From positions 1 to 62,660 of the forward strand of contig NZ_AKXQ01000029.1 in assembly GCF_000276805.1 (NCBI RefSeq): 62,660 nucleotides of DNA, in the 5' to 3' direction. Positions 46,145 to 55,754 of the stretch are shown here, piece by piece; position 1 is the stretch's first letter, and the number at the start of each line of letters is the position of its first letter. The stretch comes from Moritella dasanensis ArB 0140 (GTDB lineage Bacteria; Pseudomonadota; Gammaproteobacteria; Enterobacterales; Moritellaceae). A program made the translations under genes and the position numbers. The notes under the pieces were generated by a model, which saw nothing but the letters and a program-made list of their open reading frames with translations, ran no database searches and was not told the DNA's origin.

Positions 46145-46181
46145 GGGCTGAACATGTTACATACGTGTTCAGCCCTTTTTT
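46145..46181. terminator. Bidirectional terminator
   Basis: A 13-bp stem (46145-46157 with 46163-46175, one G-T pair), TACAT loop and a T run. It lies after the DUF5062-like gene and touches the end of the leftward patatin gene. Confidence 0.9.
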
Positions 46182-47026
46182 ATTGGTGATTTATGACACT
46201 GTAAGAATAACGTTGCCGCTTTGATCCCTGCACTATAATCATTTTCGAGCGTGGATACTTGACGCGTTAATGTTGGGGTTTGTAGTTCTTCATCAGGCGC
46301 AATTTCGATAATATTGATCCCTGCTGGTGGATTACGCATAAACTCGCAAGTATTGTTATATTCTTCACTGTAGTTATCGAGCAACTTGGTGAGTACGGTA
46401 TCGTGCCTCACCCAGATCGTAAGTAGGCGTTCTAAAATCGATAATTTTTCTATCCATTTTTTGGTTCGCGTTCTAATGACGATAATGTTATTCGCCCCTA
46501 AATCGACGGCTTTCCTGACTGGAATTGGATCGACTAGCCCGCCATCGATATGCACATCATCACCAAGTTTAACACCAGGACGAAATACGATAGGCAAGGC
46601 ACACGAGGCTATTATCTGTTGAAACCAACGGCTCGGTTCTGCATTTTGATAACTGGCTTTGCCTTTTAATTTGTCACAGCTAGTGATCACAAAAGGGCGG
46701 GAGTTTAATCGTCGTTTTGCTTGAGTGAGATCGATAGGATCATGTAGTGCTAATAAATCATGTAATTCATTAAGCTCCATGGCATTACCACCTTTGATAA
46801 AACGTCTCCAATCCACAAAAGTGGTTGATTTAGCCAAGCGGTTAATAAGACGTACAGAGTATTTTTTTTGCCCTGCAATAAATGCGGATAAATTTAAGGT
46901 GCCGGCAGAACTGCCAATAAACAAATCAAAAGGATCGTAACCATGGTCTAAAAAGGTATCTAACACGCCAGCAGTAAATACGCTGCGCATACCTCCGCCT
47001 TCTACAACAAGTGCTGTTTTAATCAT
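46169..47026 (-). CDS. Patatin-like phospholipase
   Basis: 285 aa from the ATG at 47026 (GAGGT just upstream); a longer frame to 47089 lacks support. VVEGGGMRSVFTAGVLDTFL supplies the oxyanion loop, LFIGSSAGTLN the nucleophile Ser (GxSxG), and HIDGGLVDPIPV the catalytic Asp. The protein resembles the RssA/YjjU-type patatins of bacteria. It should hydrolyse phospholipid or acyl esters; no signal peptide is visible. Monocistronic. Confidence 0.9.
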   Translation of the reverse strand: MIKTALVVEGGGMRSVFTAGVLDTFLDHGYDPFDLFIGSSAGTLNLSAFIAGQKKYSVRLINRLAKSTTFVDWRRFIKGGNAMELNELHDLLALHDPIDLTQAKRRLNSRPFVITSCDKLKGKASYQNAEPSRWFQQIIASCALPIVFRPGVKLGDDVHIDGGLVDPIPVRKAVDLGANNIIVIRTRTKKWIEKLSILERLLTIWVRHDTVLTKLLDNYSEEYNNTCEFMRNPPAGINIIEIAPDEELQTPTLTRQVSTLENDYSAGIKAATLFLQCHKSPIKKG

Positions 47027-47350
47027 AGCAACCTCGATATATTTGCTTGCCTTAACCACCTTTGTATCGCAATGGTTATAACTGTACAAGTACCAACAAG
47101 CGTAGAGTAAATACCAGTATTTGGTAGATATGTTTAGTGCGTTATCTGATTGTGATTAGCATAGTGCTGTATTTAAGTGACCAGTCTTGTTAATCAGTAT
47201 CGCTAAACAGTATTGGACAAGACTGTGACAGCTACGTGAAGTAAGGATGATGTTATAGTGACAAAAATTAGAAGGAATTGACTAATAGTGGGGGGCAGAA
47301 TGATGAAGCAGGCAGTAGCCTTTCCATCATTCAATTTTCAAGGTGAGTAA
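47027..47350. other. Intergenic region with a compound hairpin
   Basis: No convincing gene. GAATGATG near 47299 pairs with CATCATTC near 47327, with an inner AGGC/GCCT stem. It lies about 20 bp past the stop of the leftward hydrolase at 47351 and may end its transcript, although no T run follows. Confidence 0.5.
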
Positions 47351-48358
47351 TTATTTCAAATCAATGAAATCGAGCGCGTCTTGTAAGGTTTTATCCGGGA
47401 TCTCTTCCATAGGTACATGGCCAGCATCAGGGTAAGTGATCAAGGTTGATCCCGAAATATTCACGAGCCATAGTTCACTTAATTCCGGCGGAACCCAAAT
47501 ATCTTTTTCTCCCCACATCAGTAATGTCGGCGCAGTGATAGTGGCAAAATTGAGTGGTTGTTGTTTACTATTTTTTTCATCCAACATGGCAATCGTATTC
47601 GCATAGGCTTGTTTAGCACCTGGGCGTAATGAAAGATGGATATAACGATCCATGTTGGCCTTGGTGATCCGTTCTTGATCACCATAGACGTCTTTGACGC
47701 CCATAGCTACAATGAAAGGGGGGAATACATTCGCAGCAAGACTGTTGATTCCGGGCATGCTGGCTAAACTCAAAATAAACGGCAGATCTTGAGGTGCGCC
47801 TGCAGGATCAATCAAAATCAGTTTCTTTACGTTATCGGGATTGTTCGCTGCATAGTGAGCTGAAATATAACCACCCAATGAATTACCCGCCAAAATGAAA
47901 TTTTCAAGTTGTAGTTGGTTAATAAATTGTGCAAATGAATCGTGTAACAGATCTTCAGAAAAGTCATCAGGGTTCTCAGGCCCGCCAGTTAATCCAAAGC
48001 CGGGCACATCAAGGCTGATGATCCGATAGTCGGCCGCTAAACTTTTATTCCAATCATCCCATGTATGTAATGACGATAAAATACCATGTATTAATACAAT
48101 TGGCTGACCATTAGGATTACCTTCGTCACGATAATGAATACGCATGCCATTAACATCCATCCATTGCGATTCTTCATTGGCATACAAACTATTAAGATCT
48201 TCAATTGGCATTTCGCCAACGCCCCACACGCTACTGACTGTCGGGCTTGCTGCTACAGCATCTTGCATACTCGAACATCCGGTTAAATTGAGGCTCGCTG
48301 TCACGGTTAGGGCGATTGTTAAAGGTAATATTTTCGCTCGTCTAAAGGTCATCATCAC
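47351..48358 (-). CDS. Alpha/beta hydrolase lipoprotein
   Basis: 335 aa with a GTG start at 48358 (AAGGA seven bases upstream). The lipoprotein signal ends LTGC (cysteine 28). The hydrolase core has VLIHGILSSLHTWDDW (oxyanion region), LAGNSLGGYISAHYA (nucleophile Ser), GEKDIWVP (Asp) and DAGHVPMEE (His). It is probably lipid-anchored in the envelope. Substrate unknown. It lies directly downstream of iucC on the same strand, but a 90-bp gap separates them and there is no sign of a shared role. Confidence 0.87.
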   Translation of the reverse strand: MMMTFRRAKILPLTIALTVTASLNLTGCSSMQDAVAASPTVSSVWGVGEMPIEDLNSLYANEESQWMDVNGMRIHYRDEGNPNGQPIVLIHGILSSLHTWDDWNKSLAADYRIISLDVPGFGLTGGPENPDDFSEDLLHDSFAQFINQLQLENFILAGNSLGGYISAHYAANNPDNVKKLILIDPAGAPQDLPFILSLASMPGINSLAANVFPPFIVAMGVKDVYGDQERITKANMDRYIHLSLRPGAKQAYANTIAMLDEKNSKQQPLNFATITAPTLLMWGEKDIWVPPELSELWLVNISGSTLITYPDAGHVPMEEIPDKTLQDALDFIDLK

Positions 48359-48448
48359 TGTTTCATCCTTGAAATCTGGCAGGCTCTGTATTGAGAGTAA
48401 TGACGTAGCATAAATCAGTTAATTTTAAACTTATGCCTAATTAATTGG

Positions 48449-50260
48449 CTAAATGTCATTAAGTGGCGCTTGATCACTAAATAAAGGATTATCGATCGCA
48501 GTACCGAGCTCTGGTAATAAACGTTCACTGGTATCTTGATAACCGACTTTAAAGCGCACACGGTTAATGCATATTCTTTCCATTGTTGGTGCCAGTAAAT
48601 CAAATAATTTAAACCGTGATTTCAAGTTTGGAAATTGTCCTTGATAGTGCCTAATTCTGGTGTTGATAAGTTGGTAGAAATCACGTTCGCTATAGCCCAT
48701 TTCAGCTTGTAAATAAGGTGAAACAAAACGTAAAACCGTCACGAAATGGCCGGTATATAAATCATGTAACAGATAATTAGCAGGTAATCGTGTAAGCGCT
48801 TGTTTTATGTGTGTTGGAAAAATAGCTAACTCGTCAAACTCTTGATCAATAAGCCGTAAGTCGCCATGGAAATCCTTAATCGCTAGTCCGGTCGGAATAT
48901 TATTTTCAAATATGATTGTCAGATTTTGACCGTGTGATACCAAAGCAATCCCGTATTGACACATAAGGTGATAGAGCGGAATAACAGTGCAATCAAACAG
49001 TTTCGTTAACCACGTTTGTACATCAAGTTGACTGTCTTTGATGTAAGTTGCAATGAGACTATTGCCTTGATTGTCGGTTTGCATTAACGCGGCAGCGAGT
49101 TTGTCTTGTTGACCAGATTGTAATAGCGCCGCAGGGCTTTGACGAAAGATAACACCGAGCATTTCGTTATAACGATAAGGGGTATTGATGACATCTTCTT
49201 GTAACGGTTGGGGTACATGAATCCCTGCCCATTCTTGTAATACCTGTAAGTTAGATTGAGTTAAAAAAGTATCTTCTTGGCAGAGTTGATTAATGGTTTT
49301 TGATAGCAGAGCGCCTGAGGTGATGTATTTACCCGGAATACCACGATAGCAGGAAGTATTTAAAATGGTGATCGGCAATTTAATGTCATTTTTAGTCGGG
49401 GATGTGATGTTTGATAGTGTTCGAATAGATTGTTGTGCTTGATAAATATCACCTGTTACACCTAAGTCAATAATGTCTTTACTCGCAAGCAAAGCAGTGA
49501 ATTGTGGCACAATAAATTGACTGAATTGCCAAGGATGCACGGGGATAATCCAGTACTCTTCTGGGTTAATGCCTTGCTGAGTTAAATTTTCTATAAGCTG
49601 GTTTTTATCTTCAATCGGCATCAATTGCGCCAATAATAATGCTTGGGGATTTACTTGGTCTGAGGACATCGAACTATTGCTTGATACTGGCAATTCTATA
49701 CCTGTCTGGGTCATAGATTTGTTAATGGCCACATAATGTAATTGGAATGATTTCGCGGCTTCTGGTGCGTAACGGGCGAGTTCATTAACTCCCCATCCAA
49801 GTCTCCCTTTGTTTGCGATTGCTTTTGGGTGGCCTTTCAATACAGACTGCAAAGCAATGCCTGATAATGCCGTTAATTGGCTAAGGGAATAGCTGTTTCG
49901 ATGCTGGTGGGAGATAAGATCTGCATATAATGTTTGCTGTATTTCCTCAATTAAATTACCCAGAATTATACCATCTAGTTTAATGGCGTTGGCAATATCT
50001 TTGATCAACATTGCACTCGGTATGTTAGCTACCCCATTACGCGTCATGGTGCTTGGGTCGACAATAATGTTATGCCAAATATGCTGTTGTGCGACAAATA
50101 TCCAAGTGATGCCATCCACTTCCCAGCTCCAATTATTCGTGTCTAGTTGTTCGGGAAAGATCACTTCTTCATAGTGTAATTCACTGATGATTTTAGCATT
50201 CAATTCATTGTTTATATTCGTCCATTGTTGACTGCATATGTTGGTCATTTGTAAATCCAT
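48449..50260 (-). CDS. iucC: Aerobactin synthase IucC (NIS synthetase)
   Basis: 603 aa. Alignment by eye with E. coli IucC is strong along the whole length: LKGHPKAIANKGRLGWG, NTSCYRGIPGKYI, PYRYNEMLGVIFRQ, LVSHGQNLTI, KDFHGDLRLI and LHDLYTGHFVTVLRF. IucC uses ATP to join the second N6-acetyl-N6-hydroxylysine to the citrate half-product, finishing aerobactin. An ATG at 50248 is an alternative start with a better ribosome site. It is divergent from the rest of the locus across a Fur-box candidate, unlike the single iucABCD operon of enterobacteria. Confidence 0.93.
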   Translation of the reverse strand: MDLQMTNICSQQWTNINNELNAKIISELHYEEVIFPEQLDTNNWSWEVDGITWIFVAQQHIWHNIIVDPSTMTRNGVANIPSAMLIKDIANAIKLDGIILGNLIEEIQQTLYADLISHQHRNSYSLSQLTALSGIALQSVLKGHPKAIANKGRLGWGVNELARYAPEAAKSFQLHYVAINKSMTQTGIELPVSSNSSMSSDQVNPQALLLAQLMPIEDKNQLIENLTQQGINPEEYWIIPVHPWQFSQFIVPQFTALLASKDIIDLGVTGDIYQAQQSIRTLSNITSPTKNDIKLPITILNTSCYRGIPGKYITSGALLSKTINQLCQEDTFLTQSNLQVLQEWAGIHVPQPLQEDVINTPYRYNEMLGVIFRQSPAALLQSGQQDKLAAALMQTDNQGNSLIATYIKDSQLDVQTWLTKLFDCTVIPLYHLMCQYGIALVSHGQNLTIIFENNIPTGLAIKDFHGDLRLIDQEFDELAIFPTHIKQALTRLPANYLLHDLYTGHFVTVLRFVSPYLQAEMGYSERDFYQLINTRIRHYQGQFPNLKSRFKLFDLLAPTMERICINRVRFKVGYQDTSERLLPELGTAIDNPLFSDQAPLNDI

Positions 50261-50289
50261 TGTTTTTAATTATGAGCGATTTGTATAAT
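50260..50289 (+). promoter_or_regulatory. Promoter candidate for the siderophore operon
   Basis: TTGTTT (50260-50265) and a perfect TATAAT (50284-50289) are 18 bp apart, predicting a start near 50296, right before the Fur-box candidate and about 70 bp before the exporter ATG. Confidence 0.55.
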
Positions 50290-50298
50290 AATCTTAGT

Positions 50299-50317
50299 GA
50301 CAATGATTCTCATTTGC
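50299..50317. promoter_or_regulatory. Fur-box candidate between iucC and the exporter gene
   Basis: GACAATGATTCTCATTTGC matches the Fur consensus GATAATGATAATCATTATC at 14 of 19 positions, with the core AATGATTCTCATT intact. It sits between divergent siderophore genes, so one site could repress both arms in iron-rich cells. Confidence 0.75.
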
Positions 50318-50366
50318 AATAGTATGTTTGCGAAATGTGAAATTTTGAGCTAAGGGATTAAGTGAG

Positions 50367-51671
50367 ATGAAAGTCATTGTCGGTTTATCATGTTGGGTAC
50401 TAGGGGCATTGCAAGGCGCAATTCTCATCCTTGTACCTGTGATGATGGAACAAGGCGAAGTGACCGCATGGATGATCGCAATCCCTTTAGCGTTAGGTAC
50501 ATTTATCTTTGTTGTTGGTTCGGGTTATTGGGGCCGATGGTTAGATCGCTGCGTTGCCAATCAACGCCCACTGAGCTTGGTACTAACGCTGATATTATTT
50601 GGTTTTACGTTATCGCAATTAAGCTTTTTATCTTTACTCGAAAGTCATCAATTAACCGGGACAAACTTAATTATAGGTTTGTGTTTGAGTCGCGTATTAC
50701 ACGGGATGTTCTGCAGTGGTGTTATACCGACCGCGCAATTATGGTTATCACAAAAAGATAAGCAGGGTGAGAAGCTTATTTGGGTAACGATATCAACGAA
50801 TATGGGGAGGGTTACTGCGCCATTACTGACATTTGTACCGCTTGATGTCACTTATTTTAGCTTGTGGTTTGTATTGTTTATCACATTATCAGCTTGTATA
50901 TCTTGTTGTTTTATTATGTGTTACCACCGTAATAACAAACAATTTAACTTGTTATCTTCTCTTAAATATCGATTAAAAGATGATTATGAGGCCGCTACAT
51001 TTTCGACCACAACTTCGAACACAACTCCTACAGCATCTCCGACAACTGTTACGACCAGGGTAACAACGAATACGATAGCACGACTTGGTTCTACGATTAT
51101 GATGACTGCCTTTTTCATCACGCTATTCTCATCGCAATTACAATTTAGCTTAGGCCCAATACTCAGTGCCAATGGCGTATTGACCGCCCTTCAAGCCAGT
51201 GCTATGACGGCGAAACTACTCTTGTCTGCCAGTATCAGCGCACTTTTTTCATTATTCGTTTTATATAAATTACTGATCCGTTCAACACCTGTTTTTTTGA
51301 GCTTTATTACGTTGTCTTTTGTGCTTGGCACTGTGCTGCTGATATTGGATATACAGCTAATGCTGAGCGTCATTTTGATTAGTTCAGCCCTTGCAATGGC
51401 GCCTGTTTGGTACACGGCGACGGCAATGGGCAGTACGGAGACGCGAAAAGCGCGAGTATCCGCCTCTATTTCACAGGCCCATACATTGGGTAATGCGTTT
51501 GGCGCCTTGCTGGCGGGATTATTACTGACTTGGAATAGTGATTATTTATTCCTTGGTTTTGTCATTCTGATGGTGCTGATTGTGTTGGGGTGGTTACGCC
51601 TCTATCGACAATCAACACCGTTGAATAATGCTGTCGAGAACTTGCCTCGACAGTCTGTCATCGAAAAATAA
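50367..51671 (+). CDS. MFS transporter, probable aerobactin exporter
   Basis: 434 aa, about 12 hydrophobic segments in two halves with a Thr/Ser-rich central loop (residues about 205-235, many TTTSNTTP-like repeats). It belongs to the major facilitator superfamily. Position next to iucC and ahead of the receptor gene parallels shiF/iucE-type exporters of enterobacterial aerobactin loci, so export of the finished siderophore from the cytoplasm is inferred. It probably heads the rightward operon; 41 bp separate it from the receptor. Confidence 0.85.
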   Translation: MKVIVGLSCWVLGALQGAILILVPVMMEQGEVTAWMIAIPLALGTFIFVVGSGYWGRWLDRCVANQRPLSLVLTLILFGFTLSQLSFLSLLESHQLTGTNLIIGLCLSRVLHGMFCSGVIPTAQLWLSQKDKQGEKLIWVTISTNMGRVTAPLLTFVPLDVTYFSLWFVLFITLSACISCCFIMCYHRNNKQFNLLSSLKYRLKDDYEAATFSTTTSNTTPTASPTTVTTRVTTNTIARLGSTIMMTAFFITLFSSQLQFSLGPILSANGVLTALQASAMTAKLLLSASISALFSLFVLYKLLIRSTPVFLSFITLSFVLGTVLLILDIQLMLSVILISSALAMAPVWYTATAMGSTETRKARVSASISQAHTLGNAFGALLAGLLLTWNSDYLFLGFVILMVLIVLGWLRLYRQSTPLNNAVENLPRQSVIEK

Positions 51672-51712
51672 AAAATAAAAAATAAAACAACTCTTAATAA
51701 ATGGAATTAATA

Positions 51713-53926
51713 ATGAAACTTGCTAAGTCAACGACAACCAAATTTGTACTTAACCCTATCCTTACGGCAATGTTAGGGTTATCTGTTTCCCTCAGTGCTC
51801 AAGCTGCGGTGAGTAGTGCCGATCAAGATGAAAGTATGACGGTGGTGACAGCAAACCGTAGTACGCAAAGTATCAGTGATATTGCGGCAACGGTTATGGT
51901 TATTGAAGGGGAACAAATTGCTGAACAGGCTAAGTCTGGTGTGGATTTTAAAGCGTTATTAGCTAATCTGATCCCCAGCCTAGATGTGGGTAGTCAATCA
52001 CGAACTAACTCAGGCCAAAATATGCGTGGCCGTAAAACACTGGTGATGATAGATGGTATTTCATTAAATTCAACACGCAGTATTAGCCGTCAATTTGATT
52101 CGATTAATCCGTTTAATATTGCCCGTATTGAAGTTATCTCTGGCGCATCAGCTATGTATGGTGGTGGCAGTACTGGTGGTGTTATCAATATCATTACTAA
52201 AAAAGGCCGCGATGCGGATGGCGTCAGTGAGACTTGGTTAGGCGCTAAATCAGGTTTTAATAGCAGCGAAGATTTAGAGTGGCAAGTTGCACAGTCTGTA
52301 TCAATGAACAATGAAAATATGGATGGTCGTCTCGCTGTATCTTATGTTGATACAGGCGGAATGTATGATTCAAATGGCGATATGGTATTGCATGATGTCA
52401 CCCAAACCAGCACACAGTTTAATAGCCAACTCGATATTATGGGTAATGTAGGGTTTAAACTTTCTAGCACTAAGCGTCTGGAACTGATGGCGCAATATTA
52501 TGATAGCGGCCAAGACAGTGATTATGGTGTTGATTATGGTCCTAACTATGGCTATATCAACGATCCGAGTAAAGATATTGGTATGGTTGAAGGTTATCAA
52601 TTGGATGATCAAGCTCAGTCGGTAAGAAGTTTAATTTCGGCGAACTATAGTGACGCGGACTTTTTTGGCCAAACGCTTAATCTACAGTTATTCCATCGCA
52701 GCGAATCGTTACATTTCAATCCATTTCCTGATTTCGCAAGTGGTTCATTGGGTTCGTCAGAGCAAGATACGCAAATTACAGGTGCAAAATTAGTCTTAAC
52801 TTCAACGCCTACAGATGCGCTTAGCTTAGTTTATGGTGTGGATGCCGATTATGAAAAATTTAGTGCCACTCAAAATATGTATGATCCTAGAACAGCAGCT
52901 GCAACTAGTGGTTTAGTACATACAAAGATCGGCGAAACAGGGCGTTACCCAGATATTAAAAACACTTCGTTTTCTGGTTTCTTACAGGCTGATTATCAGA
53001 TTATAAAATCACTGTCGGTTAATGCTGGTGTGCGCTATCAGTATATTGAAATTGATGTGGAAGATTTTGTTGCAGCTAGTGAGCAGTATAAAGTGCTCAC
53101 AGGAAGACTTGCATCTGCAGACGCAGTACCTGGCGGTAAGAAAGGTTACGGTAATACCTTATTTAATACAGGACTTCTTTATAAAATTACGCAACAGCAG
53201 CAGCTATGGTTTAATTTTTCTCAAGCATTTGAAGTACCAGATCCGGCTAAATATTATGGCCGTGGTACGTATGATAATAGTGGTAATTTAACCAGCAGCA
53301 TTAATGTATCGAACAACCCGTTAGAAGGGGTTAAAACCAATGCCGTTGAACTCGGTTGGCGTTTAAATCAAGATGCAGTATCTGCACAGCTAGTGAGTTA
53401 TTACTCATTGTCTGATAAAAAGGTTCAATACAATAAAGCCGATCAAACCGTCGATGTTGTTGATAATGATGTCCGTATTTATGGCTTAGAAGGACAATTA
53501 GATTATTACTTAACGAATGAATTAAGCTTAGGGGCTAACTTTAACTACATCATTAGTGAAGCGAAAGACTCGGGCGAATGGCAAGATCTAACGATCGATA
53601 GTGCTAGCCCTTCAAAAGCATCTGCGTATCTTGCTTGGCAGGCTGACTCACTACAAGCTCGTTTACAAACGATGCAAATGTTTAGCTATGAAGATTCAGC
53701 AGGTAACAAGCTTGAGGGTTATAACACGGTAGATTTATTAACGGGTGTCGCATTACCTGTCGGTGCTTTGCAATTTGGTATTACCAACTTGCTTAATACT
53801 GAATACGATACATTGTGGTCTCAGCGTGCACAAAGTACTTATAGTAGTTTGATTGCGAATACGTCATTAGTGAAATTCCAAGGCCAAGGCCGTACTTACT
53901 CTGTTAACTACAGTGTTGAGTTCTAG
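51713..53926 (+). CDS. iutA: Ferric-aerobactin TonB-dependent receptor (IutA-type)
   Basis: 737 aa from the ATG at 51713; an ATG four codons earlier has no ribosome site. A signal peptide (about 31 residues) precedes a TonB-box-like ESMTVVTANRS. The plug (LIPSLDVGSQSRTNSGQNMRG and YGGGSTGGVINIITKKG) and the barrel end (GQGRTYSVNYSVEF) follow. Similarity to E. coli IutA runs end to end (NPFNIARIEVISGASAMYGG, FNFSQAFEVPDPAKYYGRG), so ferric aerobactin is the likely ligand. Confidence 0.93.
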   Translation: MKLAKSTTTKFVLNPILTAMLGLSVSLSAQAAVSSADQDESMTVVTANRSTQSISDIAATVMVIEGEQIAEQAKSGVDFKALLANLIPSLDVGSQSRTNSGQNMRGRKTLVMIDGISLNSTRSISRQFDSINPFNIARIEVISGASAMYGGGSTGGVINIITKKGRDADGVSETWLGAKSGFNSSEDLEWQVAQSVSMNNENMDGRLAVSYVDTGGMYDSNGDMVLHDVTQTSTQFNSQLDIMGNVGFKLSSTKRLELMAQYYDSGQDSDYGVDYGPNYGYINDPSKDIGMVEGYQLDDQAQSVRSLISANYSDADFFGQTLNLQLFHRSESLHFNPFPDFASGSLGSSEQDTQITGAKLVLTSTPTDALSLVYGVDADYEKFSATQNMYDPRTAAATSGLVHTKIGETGRYPDIKNTSFSGFLQADYQIIKSLSVNAGVRYQYIEIDVEDFVAASEQYKVLTGRLASADAVPGGKKGYGNTLFNTGLLYKITQQQQLWFNFSQAFEVPDPAKYYGRGTYDNSGNLTSSINVSNNPLEGVKTNAVELGWRLNQDAVSAQLVSYYSLSDKKVQYNKADQTVDVVDNDVRIYGLEGQLDYYLTNELSLGANFNYIISEAKDSGEWQDLTIDSASPSKASAYLAWQADSLQARLQTMQMFSYEDSAGNKLEGYNTVDLLTGVALPVGALQFGITNLLNTEYDTLWSQRAQSTYSSLIANTSLVKFQGQGRTYSVNYSVEF

Positions 53927-53931
53927 CATTG

Positions 53932-54747
53932 ATGCCTTTGTTAACTGTGAATAAATTAACTTGCCGTTTAGGCGGCAAGTTAATCCTCAAGGATATTAGC
54001 TGCGAATTTTTAAAAGGTAAAATTACCGCTTTGGTTGGTCCCAATGGCTCAGGTAAAAGTACCTTATTAAATATTATCGCAGGGCTCACTCCAGCTGAAA
54101 AGGGTGAGATATTACTTGAAGGAAAGGGGATTAAGCAGTATTCCCGTGCTGATATAGCCTTGCGTATCGCAATGCTGCCGCAACGTCATGCCGTACCTGT
54201 TGGTTTGACGGTGGCAGATCTAGTTGAGTTTGGTCGTCATCCACACCGTCGTTGGTTCGCGCCACTCTCAACAGAAGATAAAGAAAGAATGCACTGGGCG
54301 ATGGTTGAAGCTGGTGTGCTTGAGTTTGCTGATCTTGCTATTGAAACCTTATCGGGTGGTGAGGCGCAGCGTTGTTGGCTGGCGATGGTATTGGCTCAAG
54401 ATACTGACATTGTGTTATTGGATGAACCGACCTCTTGGCTTGATATTGCCCATCAAATCGAACTCTTGCATATCGTCCAACGTCTAAACCAAGATTACGG
54501 TAAAACCATTATTTGGGTATTACACGATCTTAATCACGCGCAACAATTTAGCCATCAAGCCATTATGCTACAGCAAGGCGAAGTTGTTGCCAGTGGACGC
54601 GTTGATGATGTCTTCACTGCAGAGCGTATAAGTGATGTATACCAAACGCCTATCATGCGTGTGCAAGTGAATGATCAGACCTTGTTGTGGCCCTGCACTA
54701 AAGCGGTGAGTGATGAACCGTTACTCGAGCAGCAGGTATTGCAATGA
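53932..54747 (+). CDS. Siderophore ABC transporter ATPase (FhuC/VatC-type)
   Basis: 271 aa; an ATG at 53932 is preferred over the TTG at 53929. Walker A (GPNGSGKST), signature (LSGGEAQRCWLAM) and Walker B (DIVLLDEPTSWLD) are intact. It resembles FhuC and the VatC/MatC ATPases of Vibrio hydroxamate uptake systems. It powers import of the ferric siderophore from the periplasm. It lies 5 bp after the receptor stop and overlaps the next gene by 4 bp (ATGA), so translation is coupled. Confidence 0.92.
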   Translation: MPLLTVNKLTCRLGGKLILKDISCEFLKGKITALVGPNGSGKSTLLNIIAGLTPAEKGEILLEGKGIKQYSRADIALRIAMLPQRHAVPVGLTVADLVEFGRHPHRRWFAPLSTEDKERMHWAMVEAGVLEFADLAIETLSGGEAQRCWLAMVLAQDTDIVLLDEPTSWLDIAHQIELLHIVQRLNQDYGKTIIWVLHDLNHAQQFSHQAIMLQQGEVVASGRVDDVFTAERISDVYQTPIMRVQVNDQTLLWPCTKAVSDEPLLEQQVLQ

Positions 54748-55754
54748 TAAGTACAGTGATCAGCGTCATGAAAAACGCAAAGGCCCGTTTGCAACGAACA
54801 AGCAACCTCATGCTGGTGGCCATTGCATTATTGCCTGCGGCCGTATTGGCTAACGACATTAATAAGCAGGTGTTCACTGCGTTAGCTCAACCCTTACCAT
54901 TGACCGGATTAACGCAGACTTATCAACAGCAGCCTAAAGTGGTTGCACTTAATTGGAGTGCGGCTGAAATGCTACTGTCGTTAGGGATACAACCACAAGC
55001 GGTGACATCTCGTAACGGTTATCGCAAGTGGCAGTCTAACTCTCCAGCCTTACCTATTGATGTCGTTGATGTCGGTAATCGCGCGTTTCCGAGTTTCCCT
55101 TTATTGATGCAATTACAGCCTGATTTGATCGTCGGCTACCCGTTTCGCCATGCGCGTATAAGTGATGATCTTAATCGTATAGCGCCAACGTTGTTGCTAC
55201 AGCAGTTTGGACGTGTCGATCAGCCGCAATACCGTTATATGCAGCAAATGCGCAGTAATTATTTAACCTTGGCAGAGCAGCTCGACAAGGTTGAATTAGC
55301 CCAAGCGCAGCTTGATGATATGGACGTTGAATTAGCACGTCTTAAGCAGACAATCACCTTGGCTGGATTAGCTGGTAAACGGATCGCATATGGCAAGTTT
55401 GTCGGTATGGGGTATGGATTACGAGTATTTTCGACTCAGAGTTTAGCTGCTTCGGTTGTTCATGATCTCGGCTTGAATTATGCGTGGGACACGCACCTAC
55501 CGGGTAAAGACTTCACCCATCTACAGCTTGAACAAATTCAATTGCTTGAAGATACAGCATTGGTTTTGGTGAAGGAAACGCAATCAAAAGGTGAGCGTAT
55601 GACGTTATCACCGCTGTGGGCACAACATGAATTTGTGCAAAATGATGACATTTATTACGTGCCCGCATTGTGGAGTTTTGGTGGTCCGGTATCTGTGATC
55701 CGGATGGCAAGGGCATTTACAGCGGCCTTAGTAGGGGGCTCGGATGTTAGTTAA
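54744..55754 (+). CDS. Siderophore periplasmic binding protein (FhuD/VatD-type)
   Basis: 336 aa. A signal peptide with a long n-region (to about residue 36, ending VLA-N) predicts periplasmic location; there is no lipobox. VVALNWSAAEMLLSLGIQPQ, LQPDLIVGYPF and PALWSFGGPVSVIRMARAF follow the two-lobe helical-backbone fold of FhuD-like proteins. It should carry ferric aerobactin to the permease. It overlaps the ATPase gene by 4 bp and the permease gene by 11 bp. Confidence 0.9.
   Translation: MISTVISVMKNAKARLQRTSNLMLVAIALLPAAVLANDINKQVFTALAQPLPLTGLTQTYQQQPKVVALNWSAAEMLLSLGIQPQAVTSRNGYRKWQSNSPALPIDVVDVGNRAFPSFPLLMQLQPDLIVGYPFRHARISDDLNRIAPTLLLQQFGRVDQPQYRYMQQMRSNYLTLAEQLDKVELAQAQLDDMDVELARLKQTITLAGLAGKRIAYGKFVGMGYGLRVFSTQSLAASVVHDLGLNYAWDTHLPGKDFTHLQLEQIQLLEDTALVLVKETQSKGERMTLSPLWAQHEFVQNDDIYYVPALWSFGGPVSVIRMARAFTAALVGGSDVS

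Noticed and set aside
47300-47350. 16-codon frame with a G-rich ribosome-like site
   Set aside because: It is very short, lies in a hairpin and has no supporting conservation; coding cannot be argued.
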